NCBI GenBank assembly: GCA_014654535.1 | Contig: BNBA01000014.1 | Coordinates: forward strand, 286-64,285 | Length of the DNA stretch: 64,000 nt | Source of the DNA: Xanthomonas boreopolis | Lineage (GTDB): Bacteria; Pseudomonadota; Gammaproteobacteria; Xanthomonadales; Xanthomonadaceae | Direction of reading: 5' to 3' | Shown here: in pieces, positions 46,606 to 60,120 of the stretch | How the letters are laid out: the number at the start of each line of letters is the position of its first letter | Position numbering within the stretch: position 1 is the stretch's first letter | The notes under the pieces: generated by a model | Databases searched by the model: none | Seen by the model: the letters and a program-made list of their open reading frames with translations, nothing else | What the model was told of the DNA's origin: nothing | Translations under genes and position numbers: made by a program

Positions 46606-46818
46606 AGCCCCCTCCCACCGGGGCGAGGGGCACGGCCGACGCGCGTGCCCCTGGGCGCCCACGCCGCTGGCGCGGGTCGGGGTGAGGATACGAGGGCGAA
46701 CCCCCTGGCAATGTCCGAACAGCAAGAGGCTTCGCCCGTACCCATCCGCCCCTCCGGGGCACCTTCTCCCATAAGGAGAAGGGAAAGCGAAAAGCTCTCA
46801 TCTCCAAGGATTCCCGCC
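46606..46818. repeat. Intergenic dispersed repeats between liuA and liuB
   Basis: Contains degenerate copies of the short GC-rich element also seen at 14.84 kb (CCCCTCCCACCGGGGCGAGG at 46610-46629; TCGGGGTGAGGATACGAGGG around 46677-46696) and a hairpin CCTTCTCC-CATA-AGGAGAAGG at 46763-46782. It may stabilise or trim the liu message. Confidence 0.6.
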
Positions 46819-48429
<1,611 letters not shown>

Positions 48430-48444
48430 CGCATCGGAGCGACC

Positions 48445-50442
<1,998 letters not shown>

Positions 50443-50451
50443 CGGCCGCGC

Positions 50452-51612
50452 TCAGGTCGCCGCCTGCATCCAGACCTTGCCCGCGGGATCGAATTCCGGC
50501 ACCTGCATCCGCTGGCTCCGCCAGCCGAACCCGCAGGCGGCGATGGGACTTTCCTGCGCGGGGTCCATGCCCAGGTCCGCTTCGACGTCCATTTCGTTGA
50601 TGGCCGCCGTCACGAAGGCCCCCAACCCGAGGTCGTGGGCGCTGAGGTAGAGCGCCTGCGAAATGTGGCCCGTTTCCAGCACCAAGGCGCGGTAAGCCTT
50701 GGCGTGCTGCCGGTACTTCCAGAAGCTCCTGGCGAAGCGCGCCGCGAGGATGACCAGCACCGGCGCGTCCGCGAACCAATGCTGGCCGGAAAGCCAGCGG
50801 CGCGCGAGCGACTCCAGCGAGCCGGGCGGCGCCTGCAAGGGCTCCAGCGCATGGTCGACGGGGTGATAGTGGTACAGCCCGGGCGAAACGCCGTCCACGC
50901 GCTGTACCAGCAGGTACGTGCCGATGGGATGCAGCCCGCCTCCCGAAGCGACGTTCTTCTTCAGGAAGGTGATGTCCTCGCGCTCGAGCGAGGCTTGCGC
51001 CATCACCACCCGTTGCAGCATCAACGCGAACGTCTCCCGCGAAAGCGCGCGCGCGCCGTCGAAGTTGCGGCAGGTACTGCGGGCGGCCCAATGCCGGTCC
51101 AGCGCGTCGTGCGCCGCATGCGGCAGGCGGAGGCGCCTCTCGCCGGGCACGCGCTCGGCCACGGCTGGCGGCGGCGTGCCCAGCCTGCGGCGCAGGCCGG
51201 CGATGTCGGTCATGCCGGCGGCCTCCATGGAGGCGACGCTGTCCAGGCCCCGCCAACGGCCATGCCGATGCGCCAATGCGGCCAACGGCCACCAGTGCGC
51301 GGTCCTTACCGCTTCGTCCCGGGAGCGGAAGCGATCATCGGGACGGTCGCTTATGAGCAGTCCCCGGTCCAGCATCCGCCCGGCCAGTTCGCCCGGCAGC
51401 GTGCCGGCCTCGATCCATTCCTGGCTCGAGATCGAGCCCAGCGCTTCGCGTTGTTCTCCATCGATCTCGACGGCTTCGTCCAGATGCGCCGCGTAGGCCA
51501 TCCATCGCATCCGCCGCGCCAGTCCGGCGCCGCCCGCCAGCAACGAGCCGAGATCGAACGACGCCTCCTCGCGCGGCTCGACCATGACGATGGCGCAACG
51601 GCGGACGAGCAT
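50452..51612 (-). CDS. SagB-like FMN dehydrogenase of a putative peptide-modification cassette
   Basis: 386 residues. The C-terminal half is a nitroreductase-fold, SagB/ThcOx-type domain: RSTCRNFDG (178-186) near its start, the glycine loop ASGGGLHPIGTYLLV (222-236), LYHYHPVDHALEPL, and the FMN-contact helix LVLETGHISQALYLSAHDLG (310-329). The N-terminal 160 residues lack a recognised domain. SagB proteins oxidise azolines to azoles in ribosomal peptides. I recall a TIGRFAM-defined branch called 'putative peptide maturation dehydrogenase' with this length, paired with a small precursor and a cyclase, as found here. No YcaO partner is present. It is divergent from the precursor gene. Start at ATG 51612 after GGTGAAAGA; ATG 51585 is an alternative. 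Confidence 0.8.
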   Translation of the reverse strand: MLVRRCAIVMVEPREEASFDLGSLLAGGAGLARRMRWMAYAAHLDEAVEIDGEQREALGSISSQEWIEAGTLPGELAGRMLDRGLLISDRPDDRFRSRDEAVRTAHWWPLAALAHRHGRWRGLDSVASMEAAGMTDIAGLRRRLGTPPPAVAERVPGERRLRLPHAAHDALDRHWAARSTCRNFDGARALSRETFALMLQRVVMAQASLEREDITFLKKNVASGGGLHPIGTYLLVQRVDGVSPGLYHYHPVDHALEPLQAPPGSLESLARRWLSGQHWFADAPVLVILAARFARSFWKYRQHAKAYRALVLETGHISQALYLSAHDLGLGAFVTAAINEMDVEADLGMDPAQESPIAACGFGWRSQRMQVPEFDPAGKVWMQAAT

Positions 51613-51730
51613 TCTTTCACCGGACTCGGTTACATTGGGCGCGGGGATTATCCATCGAAAGATGTTCTCGTCGCACGAGACGCATCGCGAAGCGATGTCC
51701 GCCTTTCATCCATCCACACTGGGGCAAACC

Positions 51731-52054
51731 ATGGAAAAGAACGAAGCCGGCCATCCGCCGCTCGGTCCCGCCGTCGCCGACCAACTGCTGGCCCGCCTGA
51801 GCGGCGATGACGCGTTCCGCACGCTGTTCGGGACGGATCCCGCCGCCGCGTTGCGCGAGCTCGGCGTGTCCGAGAGCGATGCCAAGGCCGCGGTATCGGG
51901 CGAGAGCTGCCTGCACGCGAAGCAATTGGCCAGCAAGGAAGAGATCGCCGGGACGCGCGAAGCGCTGCTGGGCTATCTCACGGCCCAGGGCTCCCATACC
52001 GTCGTGCACGCGTTCGAGGCCGGCCAGATCGCCACGGCCTTGCGCCTGGCCTAG
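51731..52054 (+). CDS. Putative modified-peptide precursor with NHLP-like leader
   Basis: 107-residue acidic protein. The N-terminal part (LLARLSGDDAFRTLFGTDPA, then AALRELGV) has the pattern of nitrile-hydratase-like leader peptides: a helix, a DPxxAL motif and a short turn before a variable core. The C-terminal 50 residues contain a single Cys60 in SGESCLHAKQLASKEE and end in HAFEAGQIATALRLA. It sits between the SagB-like gene (divergent) and a class III cyclase gene (convergent, 10-base gap). Together these match the precursor/cyclase/dehydrogenase triad I recall from Xanthomonas-type genomes. There is no double-Gly cleavage site or exporter nearby, so processing and export are unknown. 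Confidence 0.7.
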   Translation: MEKNEAGHPPLGPAVADQLLARLSGDDAFRTLFGTDPAAALRELGVSESDAKAAVSGESCLHAKQLASKEEIAGTREALLGYLTAQGSHTVVHAFEAGQIATALRLA

Positions 52055-52064
52055 CCCGCTGGCT

Positions 52065-54605
52065 TCATCGCGCCGCCGCCACGGCCCGGCCTGGCGGCGG
52101 CTCCGGACTGCCGGCCAAGCCCATGCCCTGCGATCGCGCCAGGGCGACGTCGGAAACGTTCATGCCCTGGAGCACCAGCGCGCCATAAGGCTCCATGTAG
52201 GCCAGGCCGCGGCGGCTGCCCAGCCACCGGTTCTCTTTCGCGGCTTCTTCCATGCGGCCCTGGTCCCGCAAGGCATCGCGCATGGCGACGTGCCTCTGTA
52301 GGAAGTCCGGATTCCCTTTCGATCCCGCCTCTTCGAGGAGCTCGACCGCTTCCCCGGGCTTGCCCTGCAGCCGGAGCTGTTCCGCCTGCAGGACCGCCAG
52401 CATGTTCGACAATGGCGGGCTCGCCGACTCGTCGGCGAGCCGTTCCACGAGCGCGAATGCCCTGCTCGGGATCCGCTGTCCATCGCGCTGGGCAAGGCGG
52501 ATCGCAGCCATCGCCATCATGGCCAGGTCGTCGCGGCTGCCGTTGCGATCCGTGCCGGCCGCCTGCAGGATTTCCTCGACCAGGGGCAGGAGCCTGGGGC
52601 GCACTTCCTCCTTGCTGCCGCTGGCCTGGAGGATGCTCAATGCGGAGACCCTCAGGCCGTAGCGCAGGATGGGCGGTGCATCGTCCGTCGCTGCGTATAT
52701 TTTCCGCGCGGCATCCCTGGCTCGATCGAGCCGGCCGGCATCGAACGGTATGGCCATCATTTCGAATCCGTTCGTCAGCGACTCGTCCAGCTTCAAGCCG
52801 TCGAGCATCGCCAGCGCCGCCGGGTAATCGCCCGCGGCCGCCAGCGCCGCCGCATGGCGGCGGTTCGGGCCGTATCCCCCCAGCTGCTCCGCCTGCAGGA
52901 ATGCCTGCCGGGCCTCCCCGTACTTCTCCTCGGCCAGCAAGGCGCGTCCGCGCAGTTCGAAGGCGATGTCGCGCAGAGGATTCTGGCTGGCATCGAATTG
53001 CCGGGTCTTGCGCCTGGCGGAGGCGAAGTAGCCGTTGCCGAAGTCCAGCCAGGCGGACTGGGCCGGGCCGGCAAAATAGTCCGGGTACATCTGCGCCAGC
53101 ATGTCCCACTTCGCGCGCGCCTCCTTCCAGGGTTGTCCTTCCAGCTCGGCCGTCCAGGCATCCAGGTACAGGGCATCGCGCGGGGGCAACGACGACCTGA
53201 GCTCCTTCGCCTTTTCCAGGTACGGCAGCGCGGCCTGGTTGTCGGCTGTCGACAGGTAGGTCCGCATCACGCCCAGGTAAGCCAACGCGAAGCCGGGATC
53301 CAGGTTTATCGATTGCTGGAAGTACTGCCTGGCCTCGGCGAACTGGCGCCGGGCGTAGTGCTTGCTCGCCAACGCATAGGCGCGCAACGCATCGAAGTTC
53401 GAGGTGGCGACCTTGGGCAGCGGGGCCGAACGGTCGATGTCCCGCATCGCCTCGCCCAGCTTTTCCCGCAATCCGTGGCTGAGCCGGTCCAGCGACGCGA
53501 GCATGTCGCTTCCGTCGTTCCTCTCGTTCACCACATAGACGGTGGCCTGGCTATGCGGGTCCACCACCTCGATGCTGAAGTGCGTCTGCCCGGCAACGCT
53601 GGCCACCGTGGGCAGGATGACCGCCCTGGCGCCGTCGCGCAGGGCGACTTCGGAAGCCAGCTGCCGGTCCAGGACCGACGCGTTGGGATCGCGCCGCATC
53701 AGCGCGAGCGTCTGGCGTATCTTCAGGTCGCTGAGGACGTTCACGTACCGCGATTGCTCGAGGCTGATGCGGAACGCCTGCTCCAGTGAATCGTCGAGCA
53801 CGGATTCGCCGGTCAGGTTGCGCATGTCCGCGACGACGACCCAATCGCGCTCGGCGAAGGCGATCGCCGGCTCCGGCTGGGTCGCGAACCAGGCGACGAC
53901 GCAGATCGCCGCGACCGCCGCGACCTCGGCGGCCAGCGCCATCGGCCGCCGCCACAGCGGCACGTCGCGCCACGCCTTGGGCGAATTCCTCGGCGAACGC
54001 AGCGGCGCGATGCCGATCTCGCCGACCTCGTGGACCTCCTGGGCCATCGGCACGCCCTTGAAGCGCCAGCGGCCGTGCGACTTCCACAGCAGGCGCTCGC
54101 CGCGCTCGCCCAGTTCGCGCGCGGCGCGGCGGGTCAGGGATTCGGCGACGGCGGAAAGCAGTATCTGGTCTGGCCGCGCGAGCATCATCAGCCGCGCCGC
54201 CATCGGCTTGGCCAGGCCCTCCACTTCCACCGGCTTGGCGCCGATGCTCACCGCCTCCTCGCTGTTGCGCCAGGTGAGCACTTCGCCGACGTGCAGGCCG
54301 GCACGCGCCTGCAGCCGGATGCCGTGCGCCTTGCCCAGTTCGCGCAGGCCGCGCGCGTAGTCGAGGGCGAAGCCCAGGCCTTCGAGCGGGCGCTCGAACA
54401 GCAGCAGCATGCCGTCCGAGCGGTCGATCAGGCGGCCGCGCCATTGCCGCTGCAGCTTCAACACCAGGTGGTCGTGCTCGCGGAACAGCTCGGCGGCGGC
54501 GCTGTCGCCGAGCTTCTCCACCAGCTCGGTGGAGCCGCACAGGTCGGTCAGCAGCAGGGTGCGCAGCTTGGGCGCGTCGAGGCGGGGCTGGTGGGCATCG
54601 TTCAT
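52065..54605 (-). CDS. Class III cyclase-TPR protein of the peptide-modification cassette
   Basis: 846 residues. An N-terminal nucleotide cyclase domain shows the two metal aspartates, Asp21 (LLLTDLCGST) and Asp64 (DRSDGMLLLF), and Arg138 in GLAKPMAARLM. In canonical cyclases the last motif contains an Asn four residues before that Arg, which here is Pro134, so activity may be altered. FKGVPMAQEVHEVGE closes the domain. One membrane helix (residues 221-241) follows, then a TolB-like segment and about ten TPR-like helices to the C-terminus. It resembles the TIGRFAM 'putative peptide modification system cyclase'. The diguanylate cyclase gene lies 24 bases upstream on the same strand. Confidence 0.78.
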   Translation of the reverse strand: MNDAHQPRLDAPKLRTLLLTDLCGSTELVEKLGDSAAAELFREHDHLVLKLQRQWRGRLIDRSDGMLLLFERPLEGLGFALDYARGLRELGKAHGIRLQARAGLHVGEVLTWRNSEEAVSIGAKPVEVEGLAKPMAARLMMLARPDQILLSAVAESLTRRAARELGERGERLLWKSHGRWRFKGVPMAQEVHEVGEIGIAPLRSPRNSPKAWRDVPLWRRPMALAAEVAAVAAICVVAWFATQPEPAIAFAERDWVVVADMRNLTGESVLDDSLEQAFRISLEQSRYVNVLSDLKIRQTLALMRRDPNASVLDRQLASEVALRDGARAVILPTVASVAGQTHFSIEVVDPHSQATVYVVNERNDGSDMLASLDRLSHGLREKLGEAMRDIDRSAPLPKVATSNFDALRAYALASKHYARRQFAEARQYFQQSINLDPGFALAYLGVMRTYLSTADNQAALPYLEKAKELRSSLPPRDALYLDAWTAELEGQPWKEARAKWDMLAQMYPDYFAGPAQSAWLDFGNGYFASARRKTRQFDASQNPLRDIAFELRGRALLAEEKYGEARQAFLQAEQLGGYGPNRRHAAALAAAGDYPAALAMLDGLKLDESLTNGFEMMAIPFDAGRLDRARDAARKIYAATDDAPPILRYGLRVSALSILQASGSKEEVRPRLLPLVEEILQAAGTDRNGSRDDLAMMAMAAIRLAQRDGQRIPSRAFALVERLADESASPPLSNMLAVLQAEQLRLQGKPGEAVELLEEAGSKGNPDFLQRHVAMRDALRDQGRMEEAAKENRWLGSRRGLAYMEPYGALVLQGMNVSDVALARSQGMGLAGSPEPPPGRAVAAAR

Positions 54606-54629
54606 CGACGGAGCTCCTGGGCCCTGCCG

Positions 54630-55676
54630 TCAACCCGCCGCGGTCGGCGCGTCGTCCATGCCATGCAGGCGGTTTCCGCCCAGGCGCTTGGCTTCGTAGA
54701 GCGCGTTGTCGGCGCGCGCGTACCACTCGTTCCAGCCGCCGGCGCCGTCGACCACGCTGATGCCGATGCTGACCGAGCAGATGTGCGGGATGTCGCCGGC
54801 GCGCTCCAGCTCGCCCTGCACGCGCGCGATCACGCGCTCGCCGATGCGGTACAGCTCCCGCTCGTCCTCGACGCCGACGAACATGCAGAACTCGTCGCCG
54901 CCCAGCCGGCAGGCCAGGTCGCCCTCGCGCATCACCGAGCGCAGCACCTGCGCCACGTTCTGCAGCACGCGGTCGCCGACGATGTGCCCGTACTCGTCGT
55001 TGACGTGCTTGAAGCGGTCGCAATCGACCAGCAGCAGGCCGAAGCCCGGCGAGCGGCCGCTGCGGCGGCAGTCCTGCAGGTGCAGGGCCAGGCCGCGGCG
55101 GTTGTACAGGCCGGTCAGCTCGTCGGTGCGCACCAGCTCTTCGGTCTGGTTGAGCTGGTGCGAGGTGGCATGGAGGTTGTCGAGCGCCTGCTCGAGATCG
55201 TGGTTGCGGCGGCGCAGCTGGCGGATCAGCAGTTGCTCGTTGTTGACCACGCGCAGGATGGTGCGGCGCAGGAAGTGCGCGATCAGGCCGGGATCGAAGT
55301 CGACCAGCTGCTGGAAATCGTTGTGGTCGAGCTCGATCAGGCGGCACGCGGTCGCCGCCACGGCGTCGGCGCTGCGGGCGTGGTTGCCGATCAGCAGGCC
55401 GAGTTCGCCGAAGAACTCGCCGGTCGTCAGGTGCTTGACGATCAGGTCCTCGCCGAAATCGAGATCGACCTCGCCCTCCAGGCAGACGTACATCTGCGTC
55501 TGGATCTCGCCGCGGCGGAAGATGACCTCGCCGGCACGGAAGGCGCGCTCGCGCCCGAACCTGGCGAACAACGCCAGCTCGTCGGCCCCCAGCACCGCAT
55601 TCAATGCGTTGGGCAGCTTATCGACAATATGGCCGGTCAGATCGACCGACCCCGGCACCGCGCTTTCGCAGGTCAT
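54630..55676 (-). CDS. Diguanylate cyclase with cyclic-nucleotide-binding domain
   Basis: 348 residues. A cNMP-binding domain spans about 25-145 with the phosphate cassette GEFFGELGLLIGNHARSADA (86-105). A GGDEF domain follows, with the catalytic GGDEF at 259-263 and an intact product-inhibition site RxxD (Arg250-Asp253) five residues before it. It should synthesise c-di-GMP under control of bound cAMP, cGMP or a related nucleotide. As the gene before the class III cyclase-TPR gene in the same transcript, it could respond to that cyclase's product. Both domains look functional. Confidence 0.9.
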   Translation of the reverse strand: MTCESAVPGSVDLTGHIVDKLPNALNAVLGADELALFARFGRERAFRAGEVIFRRGEIQTQMYVCLEGEVDLDFGEDLIVKHLTTGEFFGELGLLIGNHARSADAVAATACRLIELDHNDFQQLVDFDPGLIAHFLRRTILRVVNNEQLLIRQLRRRNHDLEQALDNLHATSHQLNQTEELVRTDELTGLYNRRGLALHLQDCRRSGRSPGFGLLLVDCDRFKHVNDEYGHIVGDRVLQNVAQVLRSVMREGDLACRLGGDEFCMFVGVEDERELYRIGERVIARVQGELERAGDIPHICSVSIGISVVDGAGGWNEWYARADNALYEAKRLGGNRLHGMDDAPTAAG

Positions 55677-55763
55677 CCCCTTGGTCCTACGCCTGGCGAG
55701 GGCTGCCAGTCAGCCCTCGATCTTACCAGCCCGCTTCCCGGTCTTGTTTGCCATCACAGTAAA

Positions 55764-55781
55764 TCTCACAAAATTTTGAGA
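55764..55781. promoter_or_regulatory. AT-rich near-palindrome upstream of the GGDEF gene
   Basis: TCTCACAAAATTTTGAGA, containing the perfect palindrome CAAAATTTTG, lies about 90 bases before the diguanylate cyclase start. It is a possible operator for the diguanylate cyclase/cyclase transcript. The binding factor is unknown. Confidence 0.4.
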
Positions 55782-55908
55782 CAGGACGGAGCGGACCGGT
55801 CCAAGGCCGATCCTAGCGCCGTGGCGCACGCCTGGAGTATGCATTCGCGGCATGCAGGCAAAAAAATACCGGCATGACGACGGTGGGACGTCCCGGTTTG
55901 GGACTCGC

Positions 55909-55933
55909 AAAAAAAGGCCCGGCGAACCGGGCC
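55909..55933 (-). terminator. aceA: Rho-independent terminator of aceA
   Basis: On the minus strand a GGCCCGG-TTCG-CCGGGCC hairpin is followed by seven T residues, 40 bases after the aceA stop. This is a textbook intrinsic terminator with a stable UUCG tetraloop. Confidence 0.92.
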
Positions 55934-55972
55934 GGGCCCTCCCGAGGGCCAGTAGCACTGCCGGAGCCGGGC

Positions 55973-57268
<1,296 letters not shown>

Positions 57269-57307
57269 CGTGCGTTCTCCGTTGGATGGGGGTGCTGCGC
57301 CTTTGTT

Positions 57308-57335
57308 CGTCATTCCCGCGGAAGCGGGAATGACG
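57308..57335. repeat. REP-type palindrome between aceB and aceA
   Basis: Arms CGTCATTCCCGC and GCGGGAATGACG around a GGAA loop, a perfect 12-bp stem. It is the classic extragenic palindrome of many proteobacteria and may set the relative levels of aceB and aceA by mRNA processing or partial termination. Confidence 0.9.
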
Positions 57336-57344
57336 GAATTGGCG

Positions 57345-59042
57345 TCAATCGATCAGCGTGTAGGCCGGCAGGGTCAGGAACTCGGCCAGCTCGTCGGCGC
57401 GGCTGAGCCCGTCGAGCAGGGCGATCGCCTCGCCGATGCGCGCCGCGCCCGGCAGGCCGGCCTGGTTGCCGAGCCGCGCCGGCAGGTTGCGCAGCGTGGT
57501 CTCCAGCAGGGCGAAGTCGATTGCGGTGCCGTCGTCCAGGTGCCGGCCCGGGGTGTGCAGCCACTGCCAGATCTGCGCGCGGCTGATCTCGGCGGTGGCG
57601 GCGTCCTCCATCAGGTTGTGGATCGGCACGCAGCCGTTGCCGTCCAGCCATGCCGCGAGGTAGCGCACGCACACCTCGACGTTGCCCTCGAAGCCGGCGC
57701 GGGTGATCGTGCCCGGGCTCGGCGCGATCAGCGCGTCGCGCTCGGCCTGCACGTCGTTGCGCAGCACGTGGTGCTGGTTCGGGGTGGGCATGTGCTCGTC
57801 GAAGATCGCCTTCGCCACCGGGATCAGCGCCGGATGCGCCACCCAGGTGCCGTCGTGGCCGGCGGTGACCTCGCGCAGCTTGTCGGCGCGCACCCGCGCC
57901 ATCGCCTGCTCGTTGGCGGCCTCGTCGTGGTTGATCGGGATCTGCGCCGCCATGCCGCCCATCGCGTGCGCGCCGCGGCGGTGGCAGGTCTTGATCAGCA
58001 GCTCCGAATACGCCTTCAGGAACGGCTGGGTCATCGTCACCTGGCCGCGCTCGGGCAGCACGCGGTCGGCATGGCGGCGGAAGGTCTTGAGGTAGGAGAA
58101 GATGTAGTCCCAGCGGCCGCAGTTCAGGCCGGCGATGCGATCGCGCAGCACGTACAGGATCTCGTCCATCTCGAACACCGCCGGTAGCGTCTCGATCAGC
58201 ACGGTGACCTTCATCTGCGCGTGCGGCAGCCCCAGCATCGCCTCGATGTGCGACAGCGCGCTCTCCCAAAGCGCCGCCTCCTCCATCGACTGCAACTTGG
58301 GCAGGTAGAAGTACGGGCCGCGGTCCTTGGCCATCAGCGCGCGCGCGTTGTGGAAGGCGAACAGCGCCGCGTCGAACAGGCCGCCGCCGATCGGCTGGCC
58401 GTCGATCAGCACGTGCTTCTCGTCCAGGTGCCAGCCGCGCGGGCGCACGATCAGCACCGCCTGCTCCTCGTACGGGCGCAGCGCGTAGTGCTTGGCCGGC
58501 GTGTCGAAGGCGAGATCGCCGCGCACCGCGCCGATCAGCGCGCGCTGGCCGGCCAGCAGGTTCTTCCAGGTCGGCGAGGTCGAGTCCTCGAAGTCGGCCA
58601 TGAACACCTTGGCGCCGGAGTTCAGCGCGTTGATCACCATCTTCGGGTCGGTCGGGCCGGTGATCTCGACCCGGCGGTCCTGCAGCGCCGCCGGCAGCGG
58701 CGCGACGGTCCAGTCGCCGGCACGGATCGCGGCGGTGTCGGCTCGGAAGTCCGGAAGCCCGCCCCGGTCGAAGAACGCCTGGCGCTCGCGACGCGCGGCC
58801 AGCCGGGCCTGCCGCTCCGGCTCGATCGCCCGGTGCAGCGAGACCAGCAACCCGAGCGCGGCAGGCGGGAGCAGCTCGGACTGGCCGGCGACCTGGGTGG
58901 TCAGGGTCAGGCCGGGGGTCGGCCGCTCGACGGGTTCGGGACGGGGGGCGGAGGTGCGGGGTTCCTGCGAGGGATTCGTTTCCTTCGCCTCCCCGCACAT
59001 GGACGTGCGGTGCTCTTGCGAGGGATTCGCGTACATCGACAT
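57345..59042 (-). CDS. aceB: Malate synthase A
   Basis: 565 residues, slightly longer than the usual 530-550. It condenses glyoxylate with acetyl-CoA to malate. Blocks include [61 protein letters not shown] and [16 protein letters not shown]. The N-terminal 35 residues are an unusual extension carrying a duplicated NPSQExRTS motif (codons around 58970-59030); a later start would remove it. The ATG at 59042 is preceded by GCAGGAATCC. It forms an operon with aceA. Confidence 0.95.
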   Translation of the reverse strand: MSMYANPSQEHRTSMCGEAKETNPSQEPRTSAPRPEPVERPTPGLTLTTQVAGQSELLPPAALGLLVSLHRAIEPERQARLAARRERQAFFDRGGLPDFRADTAAIRAGDWTVAPLPAALQDRRVEITGPTDPKMVINALNSGAKVFMADFEDSTSPTWKNLLAGQRALIGAVRGDLAFDTPAKHYALRPYEEQAVLIVRPRGWHLDEKHVLIDGQPIGGGLFDAALFAFHNARALMAKDRGPYFYLPKLQSMEEAALWESALSHIEAMLGLPHAQMKVTVLIETLPAVFEMDEILYVLRDRIAGLNCGRWDYIFSYLKTFRRHADRVLPERGQVTMTQPFLKAYSELLIKTCHRRGAHAMGGMAAQIPINHDEAANEQAMARVRADKLREVTAGHDGTWVAHPALIPVAKAIFDEHMPTPNQHHVLRNDVQAERDALIAPSPGTITRAGFEGNVEVCVRYLAAWLDGNGCVPIHNLMEDAATAEISRAQIWQWLHTPGRHLDDGTAIDFALLETTLRNLPARLGNQAGLPGAARIGEAIALLDGLSRADELAEFLTLPAYTLID

Positions 59043-59095
59043 GGTGGATTCCTGCGCTTGCCGGGGGCCACCACCATCCCTCCAGCGGGAAGTAT

Positions 59096-59116
59096 TTGAC
59101 AAAATAGTTTTGTCAA
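59096..59116. promoter_or_regulatory. Strong palindrome in the aceB/LysR shared promoter
   Basis: Arms TTGACAAAA and TTTTGTCAA around TAG, a perfect 9-bp inverted repeat that also supplies TTGACA hexamers on both strands. A second repeat, ATAAG-TCTGG-CTTAT, lies at 59125-59139. It fits a LysR binding region controlling aceBA and the regulator itself. Confidence 0.7.
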
Positions 59117-59151
59117 TGCTCTACATAAGTCTGGCTTATAGTCGTCACGCC

Positions 59152-60120
59152 ATGGCCACGAAGCCCCCTGCAAGTCCGCGTTTTTCCTACAAGTCCGACC
59201 GGCTCAAACCGCTGCGGGCGTTCTGCCAGACGGTCCGGCTGGGCTCGGTCTCGCGCGCGGCCGAGGCGCTTTTCGTCAGCCAGCCGGCGGTGACGCTGCA
59301 GTTGCAGGCGCTGGAGCGGGAATTGGGGGCGGTGCTGTTCGAGCGGGTCGGGCGGCGCCTGACGCCCACCCGCGAGGGCCAGCTGCTGTACGAGATGGCG
59401 CAGCCGCTGGTGGAGAGCCTGGACGGCCTGGAGGCGAGCTTCCGCGACAAGGTGAAGGGCCTGGACGCCGGCGAGCTGAACATCGCCGCCAACAGCTCGA
59501 CGATCCTGTACCTGCTGCCGAAGATCGTGGAGAACTTCCGCGCCCGCCATCCGGACGTGCGCCTGACCCTGCACAACGCGATCAGCGCCGACGGCACCGA
59601 CCTGCTGCGCGAGGACGCGGTCGACCTGGCGGTCGGCTCGATGCTCGACGTGCCGGCCGACCTGAACTACGCGCCGGTCTACCGCTTCGAGCAGGTGCTG
59701 ATCACGCCGCCCGACCATCCGCTGGCCGGCAAGCCGAGGATCGCGCTGGAGGACCTGTCGCCCTATCCGCTGATCCTGCCGCCCAAGCGCCAGGTCACCT
59801 ACCGGCTGGTCGACCTGGTGTTCCAGCAGAACCGCGTGCCCTACACGGTGGCGCTGGAAGTGGGCGGCTGGGAGGTGATCAAGCAATACGTGGCGATGGG
59901 CATGGGCATCTCGATCGTCACCGCGATCTGCCTGACCGAAGCCGACCGCGACAAGCTGGCGATGCGCTCGCTGAAGGACTGGTTCCCGACCCGCAGCTAC
60001 GGCGTGGTGGTGCGCAAGGGCAAGTACCTCTCGCCACAGGCGCGCGCCTTCATCGAGCTGATCCAGCCGGACCTGTTCGCGCCGCGCAGCTACGACGAGA
60101 GCGGGCCTTCGGAGCGGTGA
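59152..60120 (+). CDS. LysR-type regulator of the glyoxylate shunt (CysB-like)
   Basis: 322 residues. The winged helix region (LKPLRAFCQTVRLGSVSRAA then SQPAVTLQLQALERELG) is followed by a long effector domain with the CysB-like length. It is divergent from aceB with a perfect palindrome between them, so it probably activates or represses aceBA according to a carbon metabolite. ATG 59152 is used; an upstream in-frame ATG (59116) overlaps the palindrome and is rejected. Confidence 0.88.
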   Translation: MATKPPASPRFSYKSDRLKPLRAFCQTVRLGSVSRAAEALFVSQPAVTLQLQALERELGAVLFERVGRRLTPTREGQLLYEMAQPLVESLDGLEASFRDKVKGLDAGELNIAANSSTILYLLPKIVENFRARHPDVRLTLHNAISADGTDLLREDAVDLAVGSMLDVPADLNYAPVYRFEQVLITPPDHPLAGKPRIALEDLSPYPLILPPKRQVTYRLVDLVFQQNRVPYTVALEVGGWEVIKQYVAMGMGISIVTAICLTEADRDKLAMRSLKDWFPTRSYGVVVRKGKYLSPQARAFIELIQPDLFAPRSYDESGPSER

